Positions 1 through 6,700 of a stretch of DNA of 14,673 nucleotides are shown one piece after another. How positions within the stretch are numbered: the stretch's first letter is position 1; each line of letters starts with the position of its first letter. Source of the DNA: an uncultured Oscillibacter sp. GTDB taxonomy: Bacteria; Bacillota; Clostridia; Oscillospirales; Oscillospiraceae. The stretch spans positions 1 through 14,673 of the forward strand of contig CAMNAE010000011.1 of NCBI GenBank assembly GCA_946530565.1, given 5' to 3'. The translations under genes and the position numbers were made by a program. The notes beneath the pieces are model-generated. The model was not told the DNA's origin, ran no database searches, and saw only the letters and a list, made by a program, of their open reading frames with translations.

Positions 1-2
1 CC

Positions 3-587
3 GAGACGGCTGAAAACGTGCCCGAGACTGAGGCGGCCTCGCCCGCCGCTGCTGCTGAGACGCCGGTGTCCGCCGCTGCGGAGGAGACGCCGGAGCGCTC
101 TGAGGCCGGGACGACCGCGGAGGCCGAAGCAGCCGAAGCCTTGACGGAGCCGGCCGGGGAGCAGCCGGCGCAGGCGCCGAAGAAAGAGGCGGCGAAGAAA
201 AAGCAGACTTCCGCGAAAAAAACGGCTTCCAGTGCCGCCTCCGCGAAGAAGCGGGGCCGCAAGGCCGGGAAGCCTGCCGAGGCAAATGCGCCTGAAAGCG
301 CTCAGGAAGCGGCTGACGACGCCGAAAAGAGCACAAAGGCCGAAGAGCGGCGCACGGAGGCCGCGGGCGGCGCGGATCTCAGGCGCCTTGCGGCGGTGCT
401 GCGGCTGAAGTGCGGCCTGGAGGCGACGGAGCGCGAGACGCTGCTCGTTGCAGAGGGGATCCGCGGCAGCGAGAACCGCAATCAGTTCTATCAGTTCTTC
501 CGCAAGAAGCTCGGCGAGGCCGAGGGTCGGGAGTTCTACCGCCACGTTCGCGCCCAGTTCGACGCGCTGCGGGAGGCCGTTGGCTGA
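3..587 (+). CDS. C-terminal part of an Ala/Glu/Lys-rich protein (5' end outside window)
   Basis: The reading frame is open to the left edge of the window. The GTG at 18 is therefore probably internal, and this is the 3' end of a longer gene. The first ~115 visible residues are low complexity: an Ala/Glu-rich acidic stretch, then a basic Lys/Ala block (KKEAAKKK, SAKKTA, AKKRGRKAGK) resembling histone-H1-like tails, then another acidic stretch. The last ~70 residues (about 357-584) look folded and helical, with the segment NQFYQFFRKKLGEAEGREFY. That pattern reminds me of the C-terminal helical tail of clostridial NYN-domain (PIN-like RNase) proteins, but the catalytic part would lie outside the window, so this is a weak guess. 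The stop codon is 6 nt before the mntP start, which suggests cotranscription and perhaps translational coupling. No function can be assigned from what is visible. Confidence 0.75.
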   Translation, partial: ETAENVPETEAASPAAAAETPVSAAAEETPERSEAGTTAEAEAAEALTEPAGEQPAQAPKKEAAKKKQTSAKKTASSAASAKKRGRKAGKPAEANAPESAQEAADDAEKSTKAEERRTEAAGGADLRRLAAVLRLKCGLEATERETLLVAEGIRGSENRNQFYQFFRKKLGEAEGREFYRHVRAQFDALREAVG

Positions 588-593
588 TCAGAG

Positions 594-1166
594 ATGTGGC
601 AGCTGATGATCGAGATTGTGCCGCTGGGCGCGGCGCTGGCGATGGACGCCTTTTCCGTGTCGGTCGCCCATGCCCTCGCACGGCCGGAGATGCGCTTTCA
701 GGAGCGCTGTGATATCGCGAGCTGCTTTTCGGCCTTTCAGTTCGCCATGCCCCTGCTCGGCTGGCTGATGGTCACGCGCATGCTGCGGCTCTTTGCGTCG
801 CTCGCCCCCGCGATCCCGTGGATCGCCTGTGCTGTGCTCACGGTGATCGGCGTCGGCATGATCCGTGACGCTGTGAAGGCGAAGAGGGCGGGCGGCGAAG
901 AACAGGTAACTGCGCCGCCGGGCCGGCGGACGCTCCTGCTTGAGGGCGTCGCGACGTCGATCGACGCGCTCTCAGCGGGATTGGCTTTTGCTGATCTCAG
1001 CTCGGGGCAGGCGGTTTTGGCAAGCTTTACGATCGCTTATGTCACCGCGCTCCTGTGCATGTTCGGCCTGTTCCTTGGCAAATTCATCGGCCGGCGGATT
1101 GCCGACCGCGCCCCGATCCTCGGCGGCGCGATCCTGATCGCGATCGGACTCCGGATGCTTTTATAA
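594..1166 (+). CDS. mntP: MntP-family manganese efflux pump
   Basis: This 190-aa polytopic membrane protein matches the MntP (former DUF204/YebN) family in length (E. coli MntP is 188 aa) and layout, with six hydrophobic segments in two related halves. Each half carries the conserved acidic motif: MDAFSVS with D18 near the N-terminus, and SIDALSAG with D124 in the fourth segment. They correspond to the two Asp residues needed for Mn2+ export in E. coli MntP (D16, D118; established knowledge). The family exports Mn2+ and protects against manganese excess. The gene begins 6 nt after the preceding stop codon, and a GGGAGG lies rather far upstream (571-576). ATG at 606 is an alternative start that would still leave the first membrane segment complete. 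No yybP-ykoY Mn2+ riboswitch is visible directly upstream; one could lie before the upstream gene. Confidence 0.9.
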   Translation: MWQLMIEIVPLGAALAMDAFSVSVAHALARPEMRFQERCDIASCFSAFQFAMPLLGWLMVTRMLRLFASLAPAIPWIACAVLTVIGVGMIRDAVKAKRAGGEEQVTAPPGRRTLLLEGVATSIDALSAGLAFADLSSGQAVLASFTIAYVTALLCMFGLFLGKFIGRRIADRAPILGGAILIAIGLRMLL

Positions 1167-1200
1167 ACAAAAAAGAGCTCGTATCGAGCTCTTTTTTGTT
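1166..1200. terminator. Bidirectional rho-independent terminator between mntP and hslO
   Basis: A perfect 16-bp inverted repeat (1166-1181 and 1185-1200) has a 3-nt TAT loop. An A-run on the left and a T6 run on the right make it a terminator for both convergent genes. It begins at the last base of the mntP stop codon and overlaps the hslO stop codon (1199-1201, minus strand). Confidence 0.93.
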
Positions 1201-2077
1201 ATGCGCTGCGCAGCAGCTCCTCGAGCTGCTCTTTACTGAAGAACTCCGCTCTTCCGCAGAAGTGGCATTTAAGCTCGGCCGAGCCCTGCTCGTCGATGAG
1301 CGCGCGGAGCTCGCCCCGGCCCATGCTGATGAGCGCGCGCTCCATGCGCTCGCGGGAGCAGTCGCAGCGGTATTCGACCGGCGTGCGCTCGAGGATCTCA
1401 AGGTGCATCTCGGGCAGGAGACGCTTTAAAAGCGCCTCGGGGTCCGGGTCTTCCCGCAGGATCCCGGTCACGTTCCCGGCCGCGTAGACGCCCTTTTCGA
1501 CCGCGTCGATGACGCCGTCGGGCGCGCCGGGGAGGAGCTGGATGAGATACCCGCCCGCGCAAAGTACGCTCTGGTCGCGGTCCACGAGCACGCCGAGCCC
1601 GCAGGCGGAGGGCACCTGCTCGCTCTCGACAAAGTAGAGCGCGAGATCCTCGGCGATCTCGCCGCCGAGCAGCGCCACGGAGCCGACATAGGGCTCCTTC
1701 ATATTGAGGTCGCGGATCACCGTGAGCGTGCCGTCGGTGCCGACTGCGGCGCCGACATCGAGCTTGCCGTCACTTCGGAGCGGGAGGTCGACGTTGGGGT
1801 CGCCGACCGTTCCGCGGACGTTGCCCTGGTTGTCGGACACGGCGAGCACCGTGCCGAGCGGACCGCCGCCGTTGATCCTGAGCGTCACGCTCGCGCCGTC
1901 CTCTTTCAGGGCGTTTCCGAGCATGCTCGCCGCCGCGAGCGTCCGGCCGAGCGCCGCGGTCGCGACCGGGAGCGTCCGGTGGATCTGCCGCGCCCGCTCC
2001 GTAAGAGCACGGGTGCTGACTGCGGCGGCCTTGACAAAGCCATCTTCCGAGATGGCGCGAACGAGAGTATCGTGCAT
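1199..2077 (-). CDS. hslO: Hsp33 redox-regulated molecular chaperone
   Basis: The 292-aa product has the length and sequence of Hsp33 (B. subtilis HslO is 291 aa). The N-terminal core contains the typical segments RINGGGPLGTVLAVSDNQG and VRGTVGDPNVDLPLR, and the C-terminal redox switch has C238-x-C240 and C271-x2-C274. These four cysteines bind zinc when reduced; oxidation releases zinc, forms disulfides and activates the cytosolic holdase (established for the family). All four are present, so the protein should be functional. ATG at 2077 is preceded by AAAGGA about 11 nt upstream on the minus strand. It lies 60 nt downstream of the methyltransferase stop codon and is probably the last gene of a yerC-like/methyltransferase/hslO unit. 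It ends in the shared terminator with mntP. Confidence 0.95.
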   Translation of the reverse strand: MHDTLVRAISEDGFVKAAAVSTRALTERARQIHRTLPVATAALGRTLAAASMLGNALKEDGASVTLRINGGGPLGTVLAVSDNQGNVRGTVGDPNVDLPLRSDGKLDVGAAVGTDGTLTVIRDLNMKEPYVGSVALLGGEIAEDLALYFVESEQVPSACGLGVLVDRDQSVLCAGGYLIQLLPGAPDGVIDAVEKGVYAAGNVTGILREDPDPEALLKRLLPEMHLEILERTPVEYRCDCSRERMERALISMGRGELRALIDEQGSAELKCHFCGRAEFFSKEQLEELLRSA

Positions 2078-2104
2078 AAGATCATATGTCCTTTTACAGT
2101 AATG

Positions 2105-2124
2105 ATAGGGCCGGGGGCCAAGGG
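2105..2124 (+). repeat. Dispersed ATAGGGCC...GCCAAGGG repeat, copy 1
   Basis: This stretch in the 60-nt gap between the methyltransferase and hslO matches, at 17 of 20 positions, the segment at 3312-3331 upstream of the regulator gene. A further inverted copy is at 3495-3521. It looks like a small dispersed intergenic repeat rather than a regulatory site, but no function is evident. Confidence 0.5.
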
Positions 2125-2137
2125 GCTTGACGGCCGG

Positions 2138-2887
2138 TCACGAGGGCTTTCGCGCCCGGAACACGACGCGGTCGGCATCGTCCGGCGGGGCGGAGCTGGC
2201 CATGTCCTTTGTCATGCGGCAGTTCACAAAGCCGGCAGCAAGCAGCGCGTCCAGAAGCTCCGAATATTCCCAGGCGCGCTCGCGGTGCTCTTCGTAAGAG
2301 CGCTCATAAGTCCCGGCGGATAGCGGCGTGAAGAGATCGACCTGATACGTGCAGATGTGCGTCTTCTCCGAAAAGAAGGTCCGCCAGCAGCAGAAGGCCT
2401 CATCGGTCTCGTCGTAATAGCACTGCGCGTTCATGCGCCGGAGCTTATATGGGGTGTTCACGTCGAAGAGGAAGAGCCCGCCGGGCCTCAGCGCGCGGTA
2501 TGCGCCCGCGAACGCGGCGTCGAGGTCAGCGCGGCGCGTGAGGTAGTTGACCGCGTCCATCGTCGAGATGACGGCGTCGACCGGATGGGCAAGCCGCGTT
2601 TTGGTCATGGACTGGTGGATGAAAAACGGCGCGGCGCCGCCGAGCACCTCGGCCTTCTGCCGCGCCGCGGAAAGCATATCCTCAGACAGATCGCTCGCTG
2701 TGACGGAAAAGCCCTCACGGGCCAGGAGGCAGGCGATCGTGCCGGTGCCGCAGCCAAGATCGAGCACCGTCTGCACCCCGGCAGGATCACGCCTTAAAAC
2801 GCGTGTGAGCCAGGCAGCCCGCTTCACATAGGCACCGTCGGCCATCAGCGCGTCGTACGCGACGCTTAAGCCTTCGTAGGCGCTCAT
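2138..2887 (-). CDS. Class I SAM-dependent methyltransferase (YqeM-like)
   Basis: This 249-aa protein has a Rossmann-fold methyltransferase core. Motif I is VLDLGCGTG (residues 41-49), the acidic residue binding the SAM ribose follows at D66 in the segment SVTASDLSEDML, and post-motif segments include STMDAVNYL and RPGGLFLFDVNTPYK. The combination resembles the small-molecule methyltransferases related to B. subtilis YqeM. The substrate cannot be read from sequence. Its start codon overlaps the stop codon of the upstream regulator by 4 nt (ATGA, 2884-2887), so the two are translationally coupled. The hslO gene follows 60 nt downstream. It should act in the cytosol, since there is no signal peptide or membrane segment. 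The methyltransferase call is firm and the YqeM similarity is tentative. Confidence 0.85.
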   Translation of the reverse strand: MSAYEGLSVAYDALMADGAYVKRAAWLTRVLRRDPAGVQTVLDLGCGTGTIACLLAREGFSVTASDLSEDMLSAARQKAEVLGGAAPFFIHQSMTKTRLAHPVDAVISTMDAVNYLTRRADLDAAFAGAYRALRPGGLFLFDVNTPYKLRRMNAQCYYDETDEAFCCWRTFFSEKTHICTYQVDLFTPLSAGTYERSYEEHRERAWEYSELLDALLAAGFVNCRMTKDMASSAPPDDADRVVFRARKPS

Positions 2888-3213
2888 GCGTTTTCGTCCG
2901 TGTCCGCTGCCTCGGCGGCCTCGCGCTCGGCGCGAATCTCGTCGAAGAGGCGGTTATACGCGCCTGTGCCGTAGCTCAAAGAGCGGTTCACGCGGCTGAT
3001 CGTCGCGCTGGAGGCGCCGGTGCGCTCCAAAATCTCGTTGTAGATCATGCCCTCGTTCAAGAGCATCGCCACCTCGAAGCGCTGTTCCATGCTCCTGAGC
3101 TCCGAGACCGTACACAGATCCTGAAAAAAGTCGTAGCACTCATCCTCGTCCCGCAGGCGGAGAATGGCACGGTAGAGCGCGTCGCTCTTCTTTTTTTTGC
3201 CGATTTTTACCAT
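2884..3213 (-). CDS. YerC/YecD-family TrpR-like DNA-binding protein
   Basis: The 109-aa protein matches the YerC/YecD TrpR-related family in length and pattern. A basic N-terminus is followed by helices containing the typical segments ECYDFFQDLCTVSEL and MEQRFEVAMLL, then a helix-turn-helix at about residues 57-80 (IYNEILERTGASSATISRVN). The tail is Ala/Glu-rich and acidic. The family shares the TrpR fold, but its ligand and targets are largely uncharacterised, so a role as a transcription regulator is inference. It is the first gene of the minus-strand unit. An AAAGGA lies about 11 nt before the ATG, and a good promoter is visible upstream (3253-3281). It overlaps the methyltransferase by 4 nt, which suggests that the two act in the same process. 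Confidence 0.88.
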   Translation of the reverse strand: MVKIGKKKKSDALYRAILRLRDEDECYDFFQDLCTVSELRSMEQRFEVAMLLNEGMIYNEILERTGASSATISRVNRSLSYGTGAYNRLFDEIRAEREAAEAADTDENA

Positions 3214-3252
3214 GGCGTACAGCGTCCTTTCCCGGAAGGTGTTTTCTATAGC

Positions 3253-3281
3253 ATTTTATCACTGTGAAGCGTGGAAGTAAA
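3253..3281 (-). promoter_or_regulatory. Sigma-A-type promoter of the yerC-like/methyltransferase/hslO unit
   Basis: On the minus strand, TTTACT (3276-3281) and TAAAAT (3253-3258) are separated by exactly 17 bp. The -10 matches the consensus at five of six positions. It lies 40 bp before the ATG of the regulator gene and reads toward it. Confidence 0.7.
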
Positions 3282-3289
3282 GAGGAAAA

Positions 3290-3317
3290 TTAGGGATCAG
3301 GGAATTAGGGAATAGGG
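3290..3317 (+). repeat. TAGGGA(A/T)-type heptamer repeats, short array
   Basis: GGG triplets at 3293, 3300, 3308 and 3315 recur with spacing 7, 8 and 7 and have A/T-rich linkers. The unit is the same as in the longer array at 13044-13096. Four G-runs with short loops meet the simple definition of a potential G-quadruplex on the plus strand. The array starts just upstream of the minus-strand promoter at 3253-3281. Confidence 0.7.
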
Positions 3318-3521
3318 CCAAGCGCCAAGGGCCAGGCGCCATGGGGCTGGGCTGAGGGAGTCCGCCGCTGAACGGCACACTGAGAACGTGCACTCGCTTT
3401 GGGGACAGCGCCCTTTTTCATGTGTCTGAAATCCGGGGACGTCCCTTTTTCTGCGTGTCCATTTTTCAGGGTACAGTTTTAGTTTAAGCTTTCGTTCCCT
3501 TGGCCCTTGGCCCTGTTCCCT
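3307..3521. repeat. Imperfect 25-bp inverted repeat enclosing REP-like copies
   Basis: The left arm is 3307-3331 and the right arm 3497-3521. They match at 23 of 25 positions in inverted orientation, with a core of AGGGCCAAG(C/G)GCCAAGGG. About 165 bp lie between the arms, including the two REP-like copies. The arrangement resembles a small non-autonomous element, but I see no target-site duplication and no transposase. Confidence 0.55.
3401..3470 (+). repeat. Two REP-like GGGGAC...CCCTTTTTC copies in direct orientation
   Basis: Copy 1 starts at 3401 (GGGGACAGCGCCCTTTTTC) and copy 2 at 3435 (GGGGACGTCCCTTTTTC), a 34-bp period. Both are followed by a TGTGTC or GCGTGTCC segment. Copy 2 contains the perfect palindrome GGGACGTCCC (3436-3445). 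The motif resembles palindromes mobilised by REP-associated tyrosine transposases; that link comes from memory of the motif style, not from a search. No such transposase gene is in the window. Confidence 0.5.
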
Positions 3522-3626
3522 CTCTGCCATTGACGCTTTTTGTGACGGTGTTTCTGTTATCTTAACATCAGAGGCAGACTCTGTGACGGAAAATGTTCCG
3601 AACGGGCGCGGAAAGGCCCGAAATGC

Positions 3627-3656
3627 TTGACGGAACAGAGCCTGCAAGGGTATAAT
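3627..3656 (+). promoter_or_regulatory. Strong promoter of the giant wall-protein gene
   Basis: TTGACG (3627-3632) and a perfect TATAAT (3651-3656) are separated by 18 bp. Transcription should start near 3663 and give a leader of about 55 nt. The leader ends in AAAGGAGG (3704-3711), 7 nt before the ATG at 3719, which decides the start. Confidence 0.85.
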
Positions 3657-3718
3657 AGACATCATACTGGGGGCTTTGTTTCCGTTTTGTTATTCAACAC
3701 GACAAAGGAGGCGGCAGT

Positions 3719-6700
3719 ATGGGCGGTGGAAGCAAATTTTTGGTGCAGCTGAAAAACCTTTTGACCGAGCGTCGGCATGCGCGCCGCCTGGCCGCGGCGC
3801 TGATCCCGCTGGCGTTGCTCGTCGGCATTTTGACCTTCGCGTTTTTCCGGTCGACGGCCCAGACGAAGACGCACACCGTGCGCGTGCTCGAATGTCACGC
3901 GTCCGGGGTCCTCGCGCACACCCATAACGACGACTGCTATGATGAAGACGGCCGTCTCGTCTGCCCGCTCCCGGAGCGGCCGGCGCACACGCATACCGAC
4001 GCGTGCTATACGCTCGAGCGCGTGCTCAGCTGCGGAAAGGAAGAGGGCGAGGCGCACACGCATTCGGACGACTGCTATACCGATGAGGAGACCCTGATCT
4101 GCGGCAAAGAGGAGTCCGAGGGCCACACGCACACGGAGGACTGCTACGAAGAGGTCACGGAGCCTGTCTGCGGAATGGAAGAGGGCGCGGGCGGTCACGA
4201 GCATACGGATGCCTGCTATGAAAAAGTGCGCGGCGAGCTCACCTGCGAAAACGACGATCCTGAGCATGAACACAGCGACGATTGCTATGAGTGGACAGAA
4301 GAGCTCGCCTGCGGAATGGAAGAGGGCGCGGGCGGACACGAGCACAGCGAGTCCTGCTATGAAACGCGACAGGAGCTCACCTGCGGAAAAGAGGAGTCCG
4401 AGCCCCACACGCACACGGAGGCGTGCTATGAGACGCGCCGGGTACTGACCTGCACGCTTCCGGAGCTCGATGAGACGCATGTCCACACTGAGAGCTGCTA
4501 TACTGAAGAAGAGGTCGCATCCTGCGGCCTTGAGGAGACGACGGGCGAACACATCCACGGTAAGGAGTGCTTCGTCACGCTCGAGCTCACCGACGAGGAG
4601 GTCGCGCAGCTGCGCGAGAAGAACGGCGGCATGCAGCGCGCCGAGGAAGAGGAAAAGGCGCGCCGCCCCGTGTGGGAGGCGGACTTCGACGATCTGGACC
4701 TGGAGGACGAAACCCCCGCCGGCCGGCTGCTTCTTGTGGCTGAGACCCAGCTCGGCTATCGGGAAAACGACGAGAACTATATTTTTGACAGCGACGGCGA
4801 GACGCGTCTGCCCTACAGCGTTTACGGCGACTGGTACGGAACGCCATATGCCGCCTGGAACACGCTCTTTGTCGGCTTCTGCCTGCACTATGCCGAAATC
4901 GACGAGCATGCTGTGCCCTTCGCGGCCCGCCCGGAGCGCTGGATCGACGCTCTGCGCGGCGCCGGGCTCTTCCTGGAGAACGACGGCACCGAGGTCCCCG
5001 AGCCGGGCGATATCGCCTTTGTCCTGAGCGAGAACGAAGAGCGCGGAGAGACAGGGATCCTCGCGGGGATCGTCTCCTCCGCTGATTTCGAGGCGAGCAT
5101 CGTCGAAGAGGCGCGCCGCCTCAACGGCAGAGCGGCGGCTGCGGGAGCGGCGCCGGCGGACGCGGCGGCACAGGCGGATGAAACGGCGCGCAACGCCGAG
5201 CCGGCTCCGGCGGAAGCCGAGCCGGTCTACACCCTCTCCGCCCTGCGGCTCATCTGCGGCGACGGCACCGTGCGCGAGATCAAGGCGGAGCCGGAGACGC
5301 TGCTGGGCTTTGTGAAGCTGCCCGAAACGACGGAAGAGCCCCCGGTCGAGAAGCCCGTTCTGACCGAGTACACCGTGATGGAGGGCGGCGCCGGCGGCGT
5401 GCATGTGCGCGTGGAGGTGCCGGTCGGCGCCTTCAACGAGGACGTCGAGCTCTTCGTGCGCCGCATCGCGCCCGCCCGCGTCGAAGACGCCGTGAACAGA
5501 GCGGCGGGCTCTGACGTGACGATCGTGGGCGCGGTGGACATCACCTTTTTGAATGAAGACGGCGACGAGCTGGAGCCGCTGCTGCCCATCCGCGTCTATA
5601 TGACGAGCGATCAGGTGGCGGAGACCGAGAACACCTCCGTTGTCCACGTGGATCGCGCGGGCAAGGGCGAGGTGGTCGAAGAGGTCGAGAACGAGGGCGA
5701 GACGCTGAGCTTTGACGCGGGATCGTTCTCGATCTACGTGATCGTCGGCACCGTGATCGAGAAGAACGTGCTGACGACCGACGGTCATCTCTATCATGTC
5801 AGCGTGACCTGCCCGCCGGAGTCCGGCGTTCCCGAGGACGCCCGGCTCGAGGCCTTCGAGGTGATCGACGGCTTCACCGTGGACGGCATGAGCTATCCGG
5901 AGCTGGTCGCCGGGACCGAGAGCGCGCTCGGCATGGAAGAGGGCAGCGCGGGCTATATCCGCCTGTTCGACCTGAAGATCGTGGACGCCGAAGGCATGCC
6001 GATCGAGATCGCAGCGCCGGTCGAGGTGAAGATCACCCTTGCCGACGCCGCGCAGAACAGCCTGAGCGTGGTGCACTTTGCCTCCGACGGCGTGCGCGTC
6101 GATCCGGTGGAGAATACGACCGAGATCGCGGCCGAGGGCCAGACCGTATCCTTTGAGGCCGAGGGCTTCAGCGTGTACGCGGTCATCGAAGCGCCGGCCC
6201 CCGCGTCGGTCACGCTGCGCACGGTCGCGGACATCGGGGAACTTGCCGGGAACTACGACGACAGCGAGGGCTTTTACTTCTCCTACAACAACGTCTACTT
6301 TACCAACAAGGTCAATACCTCTCAGGGCGTGTACACGGAGAGCGCGTCAAGATCCTCCGCTGCCGCGTGGTTTTTCGAAGCGGGCGGGGAAGAGAACAGC
6401 TATTACGTCTATACGATCGTTGACGGGCTGCAGAAATACATGTACCAGATCAGCGCCAACGACAACAAGATGGGCCTCTCCGACACGAAGAAGACGCTGT
6501 TTGAGCTGAGCGACACGGGGAGCGGGAAGTTCCTCTTCAAAGTTGCCGGGCAGAAGAGATGGGTGCAGCACTCCAAGAGCGGCGGCGGCATCCGGCTTTA
6601 TACCGACCACAACAACGCGGCGAACAGCGAGATCACGCTGACGTACATCTCCTCCACGCATCTTTCGGCGGATCCCTACGGCCTGAGCGGCCGAAGCTTC

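Larger units (their letters stand above)
3214..3718. other. 505-nt gene-free region between divergent genes
   Basis: No credible gene is present. From left to right it contains the minus-strand promoter of the regulator unit, the short heptamer array, a CCAAG/GCC-rich inverted repeat with REP-like copies inside, an A/T-richer stretch of about 60 bp, and the plus-strand promoter and ribosome-binding site of the giant wall protein. A 122-codon open frame on the minus strand is composed of translated repeats and is not taken as a gene. Confidence 0.7.

Noticed and set aside
594..1166. Manganese riboswitch (yybP-ykoY) controlling mntP
   Set aside because: Only 6 nt separate mntP from the upstream coding region and the preceding bases are coding; any riboswitch would have to lie outside the window.
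3296..3665. 122-codon minus-strand open frame in the repeat-rich gap
   Set aside because: It translates the heptamer and REP-like repeats and overlaps the plus-strand promoter; no RBS or family resemblance.
3917..4573. His/Cys repeats as a CRISPR-like or non-coding tandem array
   Set aside because: The repeats stay in frame, period is 23-24 codons with variable DNA, and the conserved positions are amino acids rather than bases.
3662..6076. 804-codon open frame on the minus strand opposite the giant gene
   Set aside because: It is a mirror of GC-rich codons: composition is dominated by Arg, Ala, His and Val without domain patterns, there is no RBS, and the plus-strand frame has recognisable domains throughout.
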